A stretch of 64,000 nt of DNA from Ypsolopha sequella (lineage: Eukaryota > Arthropoda > Insecta > Lepidoptera > Ypsolophidae), in NCBI GenBank assembly GCA_934047225.1, contig OW203986.1, positions 30,135,221 to 30,199,220 on the forward strand. Reading direction: 5' to 3'. The notes beneath the pieces are model-generated. The model had not been told where the DNA came from, made no database searches, and worked only from the letters and a program-made list of their open reading frames with translations. This document shows, in pieces, positions 21,729-33,207 of this stretch. The position numbers and the translations under genes were made by a program. Every line of letters starts with the position of its first letter. Position 1 is the stretch's first letter.

Positions 21729-22084
21729 AGCCTCTAAATTAGCAAGATTTTCATATGTCTTATACGAATAAAAAAAATTACAGATATAATAGCTGAAAGT
21801 ATTTATTTTGCATACACACATTCTTGGTTAAGGTACGGTCTCATTCTTTGGAAATTGACAGCGTTTGTATTGAGGTTTGCGTGTGATGACGCCTCTTAAA
21901 TCTCTAAATTCGTGAGAATTTTTTACACTCCATTACATAATGATTTTCAATTACACGTCCAATTAATTTAGCCGTAAATTCAAAATAACTTAATTAGAGC
22001 AGGAAACACAATTAAAAATAAAAGCGTTAGAGCAGGACTGAAGTTTAGCTTGGTATTGGGCCCGCTAACCAGCAGAGAAAGAAA
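21729..22084. other. No gene recognised
   Basis: AT-rich, with no supported feature. Confidence 0.4.
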
Positions 22085-22151
22085 GTTTCACAATCTTATA
22101 TGTTGAAAGGCATATAAACTCTGCGAGAATCAATTGTAAGTAAGGTTTATT
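22085..22151 (+). repeat. 67-bp exact duplicate, copy 2
   Basis: Appears identical to 7471-7537. It is fused directly to a Rep-A end fragment. Confidence 0.7.
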
Positions 22152-22212
22152 CGTGTTTTAAATCGTCCACGTGTTTTATTCCTTTGCGCCCTTGTAGCAT
22201 AAACTACTATTA
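22148..22212 (-). repeat. Rep-A end fragment
   Basis: Carries only the terminal part of Rep-A on the minus strand, ending CCTTGTAGCATAAACTACTA. Confidence 0.6.
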
Positions 22213-22516
22213 TACCATAAGTTGGCGATGTTTTACTTTATGCGCAATAAATAATGTACGATGTTAAAACAATTTCCATCACTCCGCAGGGCATATTTGC
22301 GACCTGCATCTAATTTTCCGCGCGGGCTGTAAGCAGGGTTAGTATGACGACGAGTCTTCACTGATAAGAGGCAATTTTCCACCATGACACGGCTTTTACC
22401 CCGTGTCATATCGTGCTCAGTGCTATGGAAAATTGGCTCTTTTCACGTGTATCTACTGGATATTAGATACCTGAATCTTGATTATCATACCTACGTTTAT
22501 TAAGCGTAAAACAAAA

Positions 22517-22800
22517 TACATACAATCATATACTCACGCCTGTCTACTAGAGGGATTGGCAGAGACTACAGATTTCCATTTGCTACGATCTTTTTCGCCT
22601 CTTCCACATCCATCAATCTTTACGTAGTCATATATGCTCTTCTATTCCAGGTACTTTTGACATGGCCTTACGTCAATATGTCGCCAATTTGGTCAGACCT
22701 GGTCGAGCTGTACCTTCCACTTGCACACCATAAATTTCTTTCGTCACTCTACTTTCATTCATCCTCTCTACATGTCCAAACCACCGAAGCATTTCTTTAA
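22517..22800 (-). pseudogene. LINE-R 3'-end fragment
   Basis: Minus-strand copy of the family described at 5866-5965. It includes the region encoding the basic KVQLDQ-type and DQIGD segments and the closing tail near CAGAGACTACAGATTTCC. Stops and frame breaks are present. Confidence 0.55.
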
Positions 22801-23321
22801 TGTAATGGTTAAAAAGTTATCATTAGATATTAAATACAATTGACCATATTTTTGTATGTAAAAGTAGAATAAACCTTTAGCAGATAAAAATGTGACAATT
22901 AGTTTTATCATTCAAAACCACGTGCATTGCCACCATTAACATTGTCTCAGAACAAGTGACCAAAAATTTGAACTAAAAGCAATGAAGATTTGCGATGCAA
23001 ATAATAGTGTTAAAGAAAAACTATTAATGTATCGAAGAAAAATCAGCAGGCCCACTTTTAGCCCTGCAATGCGGGCTAAAGATGGTTTAAACATCCGCTA
23101 CTATCCCAATACTACTTATAGTGAAACCACGGCCTGCAAATCTTTCAAATCGATTTTTGCCTCAGATTTTAGTCTCTATGCAGTTGCCTTAAGAACATCA
23201 TTGCCAAAGACCAGTGCAAGTAGAAGTTGGTTAAATTATAAGTATACGTAACTTATAAAATAAGTTTGTACGGAAAACATCGGTTATACATCGTGAAACA
23301 GTACAAGTGTTTTAATTATTA
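22801..23321. other. No gene recognised
   Basis: An 89-codon open frame at 22982-23251 has no recognisable motif. It could be a fragment of an unknown element. Confidence 0.3.
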
Positions 23322-23522
23322 TTAGAGTGTATTACAAACCAGAAATCAAACAGAAACAAAATTAAAAGCACAAATATTTTGTGAAATTCCTCGGGCCAGG
23401 ATTTGAACCTGCGAACTCCTGCTTATATGACAGGCACGCTAACGACTGCACTACGCGGTGAGTACCGAGGTTCGTATCTGGAACGACAAATTTTTCCACC
23501 ATACTTGTACACCGGGTTTTTT
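23322..23522 (-). repeat. SINE-T tRNA-derived SINE, copy 1
   Basis: On the minus strand a tRNA-like head carries a B-box (GGTTCAAATCC) and an anticodon-like arm (CCTGT/CATATAA/GCAGG). It is followed by a body ending in an AT-rich tail that contains GCACAAATATTTTG. Copies: 23757-23945 (minus) and 55286-55449. Confidence 0.55.
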
Positions 23523-23756
23523 TAACTACTTGATATACTAGCTTGTAATGCACATACTGAACGCTCACGAGAGCGTTATGTGATTTCACACCTTGCTCAT
23601 TCTGAACAGAAGGCGTTGTCGTCACTACCACAGAACATTTAAATCAAAGTTCTGAGGTCACTACAATACCTGTTGCATCAGACAGTTAAGAAATTCACAG
23701 TTCTCATCAATAAAGATTTTATGTTTTTATTACGGAATCAATCGATAACGATAATA

Positions 23757-23945
23757 ATAATAGTGTGCATTACAAAATTGAAATCAATCAGAAACAAATT
23801 TAAAAGCACAAATATTTTGAAAAATTCCTCGGGCAAGGATTTGAACCTGCGACCTCCTGCTTAAAAGACAGGCGCGCTACCGAGGTTCGTATCTGGAACG
23901 ACGAATTTTTCCGCTAAGTATACTGTACACCGAATATTTTTTTTG
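23757..23945 (-). repeat. SINE-T tRNA-derived SINE, copy 2
   Basis: Same family as 23322-23522. Here the anticodon-like loop reads CTTTTAA between CCTGT and GCAGG, which resembles a lysine tRNA. The A-box half is truncated. Confidence 0.55.
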
Positions 23946-25450
23946 TAATAATTTTTTTTTTAATTGCTCTGCACACAAAGAGCCCGTAACAGTAGCTCCA
24001 TGGTGGAGATTAGGGAATGCAATCTTGCACCTAAATGTCAATCTCGGTATTTGCAAGATTAGAAAAAATCAATCCTGCAAGATTTCGGTATTAGCGAGAT
24101 CTTCCATTAATAAAAATTCTTTCGAAAAAATATTGTTTCAACTACTGGTAAATAAAAGAATTGAAACAAGATATCAATCCAATTAGAAGGAACTTGCCAG
24201 TTTCCCGTAGACCACGAGACATGCAACTCGAACTTCGAAACGTCGCTATAATTTATAATAGAAGGATGTATTTAAACATACTTATAATAGTTAATTATAT
24301 TATTCTACTGACCATACTGAAAAGCTTTCCCACCGAAACATACCAGAGCAAATGAAAAAATAAATTCTCCTTTCCATAATAACTTTAAAAACCAACTGTG
24401 TTAGGCAAATGTTGTATGTTTGTTATGTTTCTTTGGAAAATTTGTTGAGTGTGAACAGTAGAGTAGAGTCTATGATTTTATGTAAAGATAGCGTGTGATT
24501 TCATTTTATATAGCCTAGGCTAGCCCAGCCGCAGACAAGGTTCTTTCTAATTCCATGAGTATAGTCATCAATTTCAACAAAATGATGTTGATGATTTTAT
24601 GATGCAAAATGCAGTTATTGTCTTTCCGACCCAGCAAATTCAAAGCTTTATCTTTTTCTTTTAAGTTATTCAAGTATCGTCAATGCCCTGGATCTGTTAT
24701 ATGCGCGGCCGCTTGATCTCGCAAATCTTGCGAGATCTCACATTGATAACGATGCGTGATTGATCTTGCAATATATGTGCGAGATCTCGGTATTTCGAGA
24801 TCTCGGTATACCGAGATTGCATTCCCTAGTCGAGATATTCTATCATGACCATCCCTTTACTTTCCCAGAGAAGAGAGCTCATTATCTTTCCGGCGGAGCG
24901 ACTCGCCTTAAATTTCTTGGGGGTTGGATGATGGTATTTTTCAAGTAGTAGACTGTAATTTTGTTTCTGGATTGTAATAGTGAAGCCATGTTTCAGTCAT
25001 GGTTGAAAATCGAGCCAAAAAACGATCAGGATCTTGTTGTAATAGTTCAAAAGAAGCTCGAGAAGTGTTCAGCCTGGTTTGTTTTTGTGCATCGGTAAGT
25101 ATTCTGGGGACCCAGCGCGCGGGTATTTTTTTCATCCCTAAGCGTTTGTGTAAAATGCTATGCACACTAACAGTCGAAACCTTTGTATCTTCGGCAAAAA
25201 AACGTACCGTGACACGACGATCTGCTAAATCATTTTTTTTTTCGACTTTTTAAACCACTTCTCCGGTCACTAGCGTTGTGAGGTGACCCAAGCGAGGGTC
25301 ATCTTTGGTGGATGTTCTTCCAGGTTTAATTCGGTGCACTAACTTATTTGCTCCTAAAGTATCCTAAGTCTTGATTAACTCGTTCCGTAGTGAAGTTTTT
25401 CAAGTGAATTTTTTATTGCATAACCGCGCGCAATTACATTTTTTCCATTT
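23946..25450 (-). pseudogene. Mariner transposase pseudogene, split by a hAT element
   Basis: Read on the minus strand from 25450: GANKLVHRIKPGRTSTKDDP, then LADRRVTVRFFAEDTKVS, then SVHSILHKRLGMKKIPARWV and TDAQKQTRLNTSRASFELLQ. The catalytic region follows as the degenerate TMTETWLHYYNPETK (the aspartate of the usual MDETWL is lost). Next is HHPTPKKFKASRSAGKIMSS, then a segment ending MVMIEYL at 24837. Left of the inserted element it resumes as HHGATVTGSLCAEQLK (24007-23955). This is the order of a mariner D,D34D transposase. The missing first catalytic Asp and the frame breaks make it inactive. The 3' quarter is missing. Confidence 0.8.
24011..24828. mobile_element. hAT-type element inside mariner
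   Basis: The termini TAGGGAATGCAATCT and AGATTGCATTCCCTA form a perfect 15-bp inverted repeat. The flanks GTGGAGAT (24003-24010) and GTCGAGAT (24829-24836) are an 8-bp target duplication with one difference. AGATCTCG-type motifs repeat near both ends (CTCGGTATT). It is 818 bp long with no transposase frame. The mariner reading resumes across it, which independently confirms the boundaries. Confidence 0.8.
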
Positions 25451-26332
25451 TCGACATCACGCTACGACAGACTGCAAAAAAAGACTCTAATTAAAAAAAA
25501 AAGGTATTCAAATTATTTCCTTTATAGAAAACCAATCAATATTCCAGCTTTACCAGCCACTATTTAATTTTCTTGTTTCCAAAAATTTTGTACCTCATTC
25601 TCACTTTCCAATGAACGCCCCTCGTAGGTACATTTATTTTCCAAAAGTTGCTCAGTGTTATAAATAAGGCGTTCAGTGCTAGAGTGGCCTATCTGACAGC
25701 CCATCATTCTAACGCCTCAGTGGTTATGGTTAAGTTCTCGATATTCGACCTATTCATCTAGAGGTAGTGTGTTTAAATCCCACAAAGGCACAATTACCTC
25801 CATGTAACACCTGACTAGATGAATTTAAATTATAAATTTGTAATGTTTATCTCGCGAAGACCGAGCAACGATTTATATTTGTTTTAATTATTTATATTAA
25901 AAAAAAAATCACAGCCCATAAATCATACATTCTATAAACGCTACATAATTATACGAGTATGTCAATTACGGATTTTCATAATGTAACATGAAAAAGTGTG
26001 GTGCGTGTTAACTTAAAATACAGCTTCAGTTTCAGATTCGAAAAATTACAAAAATTCAATTACGTTGTAGCTAGAACAATAAATATACCAGTTTAAATAG
26101 TTACATGTCACATTTTGCAAGTGTTGCCAACATAAACCAATTAATTTGACACAAATAGTTACACGCTAAGTTTTACGAGTTAATATTATTCAAATGAAAA
26201 TTAAGAAAAGGTTTTTTAAGCGTTAACTGATATACGTAAATTTAAATTGAATACATTACGAGAATCGTAAATGCATTCCCATCTATGCATTCGTTGTTTT
26301 TTTTTTTACAATTCAAATAATAACAATGTAAA
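25451..26332. other. No gene recognised
   Basis: A weak tRNA-like piece (GTGTTTAAATCCC near 25768, A-run near 25900) could be an old SINE. Otherwise AT-rich. Confidence 0.3.
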
Positions 26333-26531
26333 TTAACATTATGTCATTGCAGTAAAGAAACGCAGAAATAAAAGTAAAGGGGGATTTCCCGGTTCAGAGC
26401 TCCTCACATCCAGATTTACTTTTCTTTCTGCGTTTGTATACTGCAATGATATAATGTTAATTTATATCTCCTTGCGATGGATAAATCGCCAAGTGTTCAA
26501 ACATAGAAATTTATTTCTGTCATAGTTTCAA
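26333..26531 (-). repeat. Rep-C repeat, copy 2
   Basis: Contains facing copies of GAAACGCAGA/TCTGCGTTTCTATACTG around a CAGAGCTCCTCACATCCAG centre, then GGAGATATAA and the AAATTTATTTCTGTCATAG end. It corresponds to 51698-51895 in reverse. Confidence 0.65.
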
Positions 26532-26766
26532 TAACAATGTAAGCAACATCTTGTGAGGTAAGCAAGAAATGAAGGTCGCTCTGACATTTCTGACAATTTA
26601 TTTCATTATTTTATTTCAATCTTGTACTGTTCGCACATTTTAATTGCATTTTAAAAGTGGTTATACAATAATAAATATACAGAATGGTCTTTCCGCGTTT
26701 GTAAATATTTTGCATATTAAACATAAAATGCATAAAACAAATTCGTCGCAAAGGGGTTATTCGCCA

Positions 26767-27158
26767 GTGTGACCTTAATTTCTCTCAAGAGGGACATTTC
26801 TGGAAAAGTCCTGTTCATATTTTGGTATATACAAGGTGACATTTTGATCATCGTCCAAATTCATACTGGAGGCTTGATAAGTGATCAGTATCTTGGATCG
26901 GTAACAATTTTTTGAAATTCGTATAATGAAATTTCGGCTTCCCATATAAATTCAGTTCCAGTCCCGAGTGAATCACTATGGGGAGTCGAAATTTCATTTT
27001 ACGAATTTCACCAAAATTGTTACCGATCCAAGATACTGATCACTTATCAAGCCCCCAGTATGAATTTGGACGATGATCAAAAAGTCACCTTGTATATACC
27101 AAAATATGAACAGGACTTTTCCAGAAATGTCCCTCTTGAGAGAAATTAAGGTCACACA
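26767..27158. mobile_element. Rep-D foldback extended into flanking sequence
   Basis: The Rep-D element (about 26834-27100) is a palindrome, but the inverted repeat continues for about 65 bp beyond each Rep-D end: TTAATTTCTCTCAAGAGGGA at 26774 against its reverse complement near 27150. The arms are therefore about 190 bp. Confidence 0.7.
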
Positions 27159-27424
27159 GGTGACTTTTTGATCATCGTCCAAATTCATACTGGTGGCTTG
27201 GTAAGTGATCAGTATCATGGATCCATAAATTTTTTTGTAAATTTCATAAAATGAAATTTCGACTCCCCATAGTGATTCACTCGGAACTAGAAGTGAATTT
27301 CTATGGGAAGCAGAAATTTCATTTTACAAATTTCACAAAAATTGTTATTGATCCAAGATACTGATCACTTATCAAGCCTCCAGTATGAATTTGGACGATG
27401 ATCAAAAAGTCACCTTGTATATAT
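27158..27424. mobile_element. Rep-D foldback MITE, copy 3
   Basis: Directly abuts the previous palindrome. It starts AGGTGACTTTTTGATCATCG and ends in the reverse complement before TATATATAGC. Confidence 0.7.
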
Positions 27425-27670
27425 AGCTACATATAGCGCCGTCATAGGTGGGGGAACAATAACCCCTACAGTGCCAACTTTTAAATCGCGAAAAAAAAAA
27501 TCTGCAGTTCCATTGAAAAATTAAATACCTACTCGACCAAAATGTTTGAAACAGCTGCTTTTTTGCGATTTCCGGGTTGGCTCTGTTGTAAAAGTTGTTC
27601 ATGTTAATGGGTAGAACACCGGTTATCATCTTAACACTCTGTGTTAAAACAAAATACCACTCACATAGAT

Positions 27671-27912
27671 ATTAAGAGACATTTAGCAGCCGGATTGTGA
27701 AAAAACCGCCTTTTTCTATGTCGAATCAGACCAATTTAAAACTTTAAAATTCAAATTTACAGAAACCAATGCAAACTGCGGTCACATCACACACAATACA
27801 TAAGTAACAAGGTTTTGTATATCTATTGAGCAAATTTTGAATTTAAGAGTTCTGTTTCGATTAATTAGAAAAAGGCCGGTTTTTCACAATCCGACTGCTA
27901 AACGGCTCTTAA
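27671..27912. mobile_element. MITE with inverted ends of about 45 bp
   Basis: The ends TTAAGAGACATTTAGCAGCC and its partner GACTGCTAAACGGCTCTTAA are followed inward by GGATTGTGAAAAAACCG against CGGTTTTTCACAATCCG. The interior is AT-rich and not palindromic. Confidence 0.65.
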
Positions 27913-28569
27913 ATCCCCGTAACTAATAGAGACCGTAAACTTGAAATTTTTCCGGTTTCTTGTGCCTACCACGGAAATATTGTGATTCACATATTCAATC
28001 CTTCAAAGCGGGCGGAGCCAACCACAAAGGGCTTGTTAATAAAATATGCAAAATTTACTGATCATACTGAACTTGGTACTTGTTTGACACATTTGAATTT
28101 CCACGTAGCATTGCCTGTCTTCATATCCATAGTAGACGTGTCGTAGACGTCTGTCTAACTTCAACATCAATCGCTATCACCTCAAAGGCACCGCGATTAA
28201 CTAGAAATTACACATCATTTTTAGCCAATCACGACACTTTTGAAAGCGACAGCGATAGATATCGAAGTTAGACAGTAAGGTGACAGAACACAATAATCAA
28301 CAGATTATGGAAATACTTATACTTACATTACTTAAATATACTTAAAATTATGGAAATATACTTACAATCAAGAAGAGCAACAAAAAAACCTGTAAGTCAC
28401 AAATTCATCACAGCACTTTACACTTAACTTTGCAAAGATCATTCATAGACCACCTGTTAAAATACAGCCTGCAAAAACACTTCACTCACACTAAAACATT
28501 TTTTATAATTTTTGTGACACACATAGATCGCTCATTATGAAACCGATGCACGAAAGTGACGCAACATTG
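27913..28569. other. No gene recognised
   Basis: AT-rich with no supported feature. Confidence 0.35.
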
Positions 28570-28870
28570 ACCAAACGTGTACGAAAGTAAAAGTGCAAAA
28601 GAGAGAGAAAGCGCTAGATTTGTTAATCGAGAATTAGGTTGTGGAATTGCGCGCGCAACGCGTGCTGCGACTCACCTGTCGAGCAAGCCACTGGCTGGCT
28701 GTCTATGGTCTGCTGGTGGACCTGTCAGTGGTTGCGCCTGCAACGGTCAAGGACCTATACAACCTGTTTGGCCGGATGTCGTAGGGCTACCAGCTTGCCG
28801 GGAAGCTAAGCATTTGCGGAATGATGAAGGGTTAAATGGCAATCGCATACGGTGAAGTACACAGACTTAC
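28570..28870. other. GC-rich unassigned stretch with coding-like character
   Basis: A 92-codon frame starts at 28577. A second plus-strand frame reads HWLAVYGLLVDLSVVAP, then ATVKDLYNLFGRMS, then after a stop GYQLAGKLSICGMMKG. On the minus strand a good donor (GACAG then GTGAGT) lies at about 28672. It may be a decayed gene or element fragment. I do not recognise it. Confidence 0.3.
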
Positions 28871-29204
28871 TAATTTACTTGAATAAGCTATTGTTTTGGT
28901 CAGGTGTGTCTAATTTTGGATATTTAACTACGCAGTACACAAAGTTGCTAGTTTGCTACACATTATTCCATTAACGCGTATCCATCAGAGTAGCGTTGAA
29001 AATTTTAGAATAACATAGCCCAATAGGTAAGAACAAAATTCACAAAAATAGTGTTTGTCCCCCAAATAACAGATCTGTCAGTAAAATGTAATCACTTTTA
29101 AAAACCAAGGGAGTCGCCTTGTTCTGCTCCGCTTCGCTCGGCTATGTAAACCTAACACGCTGCTCCTCGTTACGCTTGATGTCGTCGATTTTTTCGATTC
29201 ATCC

Positions 29205-29521
29205 ATCATCCAGCAGCCTAGTTCGTCCACTGCTAGACATAAGCCTTTCCAGGACTTTGCCACTCCTGGTGGTCATCCTGGAAAAATTGCCCATACTCAC
29301 ACACGCTGGGCAGGCGGGTTGGTGAGCGCGGTGCCGGAACACTCGCACCAGTGACGCCGCTGCCCGTCACCAGTATGTTCCATATAAGGCTCGGCTATTA
29401 GGGATGGATATACCGCCATCCATCGGTCCCAGGCATGGTGGACCTCCTGGTGTTTTGCCTGTGAGCTGTCCTCTTACTCTCCCTCGAATTACTTCGAGGG
29501 GGTCTCCAAGTAAGATGGTGG
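29205..29521 (-). pseudogene. LINE 3'-end fragment, second copy
   Basis: Same sequence as 1990-2345 with about one change in twenty. It lacks the outermost 5' part and ends at the simple-repeat tail near 29205. Confidence 0.5.
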
Positions 29522-29994
29522 AATTTTTCGATTATACGATTTAATTTAGATCTACTATTTTGAGGACGAAACTGTTATTTTGGGATGAATCTTTTATTTT
29601 CAGGACAAACTTCTTACGATAATCCATCTTTTATTTGAGATACAAATCTGGTAATTCAAACTTGGAGACACTATTTCTTTATCTGAGAATGGAAATATTT
29701 CGTGGGTATTAATTATTCATTAATTAGAGGATAAAAGTTGATAACAACTATAAGCTTTGATGACAGAACATATTATTATAGTTCCAATGTAATAACTTAA
29801 ATTTAACTTTCCTAAACATTTCCCCATAATCCCTGCCGAATATGGCGATGTGTTGACCCCACCAGAAATGCTTGACCACTTGCGCTGGAGTTGAGGCGTG
29901 GCGAGCTTTGATGTGGGAAACTTGTCACATAATTACAGGGAAGAGGTAATCGACTCACACGTATTATTATTTATGATTGTGTCATATCATGTTC
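29522..29994. other. No gene recognised
   Basis: AT-rich with no supported feature. Confidence 0.35.
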
Positions 29995-30140
29995 TGAGAT
30001 CATATCCAATCCATCGGCCAATATTCAAAAATCTGTTTTAGATCGTCAGTCCAGCGAATTGGCGGGCGACCTACACTGCCGGTTTGTGGTCTCCACTCGA
30101 GTACATTTTCCCCCGACGTTGTCGCTTTTTCGGCAGATGT
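29995..30140 (-). pseudogene. LINE-S 3'-end fragment, deleted copy
   Basis: On the minus strand CTCGAGTGGAGACCACAAAC, CGCCCGCCAATTCGCTGGAC and a tail CCGATGGATTGGAT match in order the LINE-S end at 62390-62570. A central piece is missing. Confidence 0.55.
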
Positions 30141-30256
30141 TACCACTGACCAGCCCACTGGCTGATATAAATGAGAGCAGACGAACAGCAGCAGAAGATT
30201 AAATGCTGGACCACAAAATAATGATGCGCTACATGTAGAATGTGATTGCTTAGCCC

Positions 30257-30400
30257 AGGTCCTCTAAAAAGGCCGCTTTGGATGAATCATGTTATGATTC
30301 TGTTCTAATGCCGTCTCTTTTGCACGTGTGAAAAAACTCTGACTCCATCCTACTTTCAAATCATTTTATGATTCACCCAAGTCGGCCTTTTTAGATCCTC
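30257..30400. mobile_element. Small MITE
   Basis: Inverted ends AGGTCCTCTAAAAAGGCCG and CGGCCTTTTTAGATCCTC, with ATGAATCAT inside the left arm and ATGATTCA inside the right. Confidence 0.55.
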
Positions 30401-30599
30401 AGAACGGGCGGCAGCGTCTGAAACGCCCGCTCCCATTCCTTCAGAGTGGGAGAGACGGGTTAGGGACATTTTTTTAAATTAAAAAAGAACTTGTAGGGGG
30501 GTTCAAGCAATGCAGAGAGCAGGGTAACCAGAATGGTATTAAATCCCGTAGAGCCGTGCATACCCCCCCCCCCCCCCGCGTTTGGGCATTATAACCATA

Positions 30600-30880
30600 G
30601 AGTTGGTATGGCCATGGGAAGGTTGGTGGGTAATGACCAGCCCACTGGGTAGAGCCAGGCTACCAGGTCTCGCAGCTCCTTATGGGACACGGCTGTTTCC
30701 GAAAGCGGCTCCGGGACATGGCGCTGTGCGAGACGTCGCTGTGCGGGTGCAGTCTGGTGGAGGAGGATCGTCACCACGTTCTGTGGGACTGTCCTCTGTA
30801 CGCTGAAGAGCGCGGGAACGCATCATCCTACAACATGACAACGCAAGCTCACACAGCGCTCGTCAATCGATTGAGTATTT
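30600..30880 (+). pseudogene. C-terminal end of an R1-like LINE protein
   Basis: The frame from 30682 reads MGHGCFRKRLRDMALCETSL, then CGCSLVEEDRHHVLWDCPLY and AEERG. The TGHGCF start and the C-C-H-C pattern (CETSLCGC...HHVLWDC) are typical of the very end of ORF2 in R1-clade non-LTR retrotransposons. The rest of the element is absent. A run of 16 C (about 30565-30580) lies just upstream. Confidence 0.65.
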
Positions 30881-31983
30881 GAAGCAGGATAACGTAGAAA
30901 TTCTTGACCATCCTCCATACAATCTTGACTTCTGACCTACGCTCTAACGATTTTTTTTAAATGTCCTAAACTTAAGAAAACTTTTCGTTGTCAAAGGTTC
31001 CAATCCGATGAAAAAGCTGATGAAGACGCTTTAAAATCAGCCATACTGAACACCCCCGCTTTGGAGTGGAATCATTTTTTTTATAACCGGTTCGAGCGAA
31101 TGGAAAAGTGTATTAAACTACGTTTGAATACTTTGAAAAACAATAAAAAGTACTATAAGGTTCTAGATGTTTTTTTTTTCTTTAAATAACAAAACTTAAA
31201 AGGCATGTATGCGAAACCGGAAGTATCTTTTATAATTTTGCACGTTTGTCTCTCTACAATTCCATACATGACATTTTACTTACCGCTAAACCGTGACGGT
31301 AAAAATATCGTGTCGTGCCGTTACCGTACAAAATTATAAAAACGCCCATTCAGTAATTCTATTCATTATGTAATGTATACCTGCGAGTTTTCTTCGACAG
31401 TACGCTCATATTGTCGCATCTGTATGAGAGACGGTATAAATAAAACATGCAGCCTGTGCCAATATGTCTTCAAAACTCCACTGAAAGGCTTTCATCTCAC
31501 AAACCAAAGCTTTCTTTGTGAAAATGCACCAACACTGACCATCTTAACTTTACACCTGTGTCAAGTAAAAGTAGATTGTATATCCTCGCGTCAAGGTTCA
31601 AAGGAGATTGGAGTAGAAAGTGCTGTTTAAAGTGGGGCACCGTGGTGGGAATACCTCACTCTTTTCTTGTTCTCGAAGAATGCGCTGTTTGTGTACGGGT
31701 AAGTTCTGACTTGCATGCATTATATGTATGTATGTGTGTGTGAATTTGTTATGTAGGCTATTGTAGGCTACATAAACAAGTAGACTAACCCCTGATTTCA
31801 CGATCTGATTACCAGGCCACGCAATATATTTTGCGAAAAAAAGTTTTTATGTATGAGAAACTGGCCAGTTATAATTAATTATGAAAATACAATTATTTAA
31901 AAGTCAAAATACGAACGTTTCAACTTAAAATTTAACTACACATTGTTGACAAGCTAAATTGAACTATCGTCTCTCATTAAAAA
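30881..31983. other. No gene recognised
   Basis: Open frames at 31373-31630 and 31558-31743 have no recognisable domain. A GTAAGT after 31697 could be a donor, but no acceptor partner was found. Confidence 0.35.
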
Positions 31984-33207
31984 ATGGATCTGCATCGGGA
32001 ACATTTTTGCGTGATGATTTTTTACGATTTCAAATGTCACCTAAAGCTGGACGAATCGTATAATAGACTTCAAATGGCATTTATGGATAAAAGCCCTTCT
32101 TAGGCGATAGTGTACCGCTGGTATAACGAATTTAAGCGCGGTTGACTAACTTTGAGGGATGGATGAAATAAGAAGTGGTCGCCCTTTGACGGCTGTTACA
32201 GAAGGAAACGTGCTGGCATTGAAAAATTTAATTCAAGAGAATAGGCGAATTAGGTATGAAGAGATTCAGCATATTATTGCAGATTGGTTCAGGAAGCATT
32301 CATGAGATTCTACACAAGCACCTTCGCGGAGGAGGATAGTTTTGCGCCCGGTGCCGCACAACCTCACCGCTGCCAGAAGTAGACTCTCGTGGAACAGTGC
32401 AGTAACATGATTGCTAAATTTGAAGCAGACTTGTCTCGGCGTGTTTACGACATAATTACAGGTGATAAATCTTGGATTTATCAATACCTCCCCTACACGT
32501 AAAGTGGGGATGATTTTTTTTCTCGTCTATCCCCTAGGGTGGGGTGTCGTTGGATAGGTAATTTAAAAATATTGGGGGTGTGAAAAGACCATTTTTAGAT
32601 CCAGGGTTTCGTTTGCGAAATATTAAGCTTAAAAGTGTCCCCCCCCCCTGCCAGCGAAACGGTTGTATTTGGAGACGTGAAAAAATCACGGCAGTATAGT
32701 ATACATAACGAAATTCAAAGGCAAACTATCACAGCTAAGTAGGCTTTACAAGTTAACGAGTACAGATCGCGCCAAACTTTTAGTCCCCTCTAAACACGGG
32801 GCGATTCAGCAGGAACAAAATGTATGGGCCGTTCTTGGGAAGAGCAACTTCCGAGCATACTAGAAGTTTGGCGCGATCTGTATTAGCCGACAAACTTATA
32901 AAATGTACTTGGAGAAGAATTCCGCATATCATGCAGGGCAACTACGGAACCCTACACTGCGCGTGGCCCGACACTTGCTACTGCTTCACCACAAAACGAG
33001 GGACTTCCTGGACAACACGTAAATAAAAATCAACTCAAAGGGATACAGTTTTCATCGCTAGTAGATGCACTAACAGCGTTTGAGAAGGCCGTAGAAGAGG
33101 TGTCTGAGGTGGACTGGAAAAAGTGTTTCGAAAATTGGCTTAGACGCATGAAACTTGGTATAGATGCTGGTGGAGAGTTCTTTGCAAAGATTTAATAATA
33201 AAACTAT
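31984..33207 (+). pseudogene. Mariner transposase pseudogene with replaced middle
   Basis: The N-terminal half reads MDLHREHFCVMIFYDFKCHL, then VYRWYNEFKRG, then GSIHEILHKHLR, NMIAKFEADLSRRVYDIITG and DKSWIYQY (31984-32490). The usual D of the DE/DxSW box is kept, but stops and shifts occur throughout. From about 32500 to 33007 unrelated sequence replaces the central part. It includes inverted copies of CAGATCGCGCCAAACTT facing each other at 32763 and 32880. The C-terminus follows: NQLKGIQFSSLVDALTAFEK, then WKKCFENWLRRMKLGIDAGG and EFFAKI ending in a stop at about 33195, with AATAATAAA just after. A hAT element sits immediately downstream. Confidence 0.75.

Noticed and set aside
30682..30882. 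Zinc-binding host protein
   Set aside because: The C-C-H-C pattern and GHGCFRKRL start are those of an R1-like LINE terminus.
31373..31743. Possible exon ending at GTAAGT near 31698
   Set aside because: No acceptor, no homologous motif and no neighbouring exon could be paired with it.
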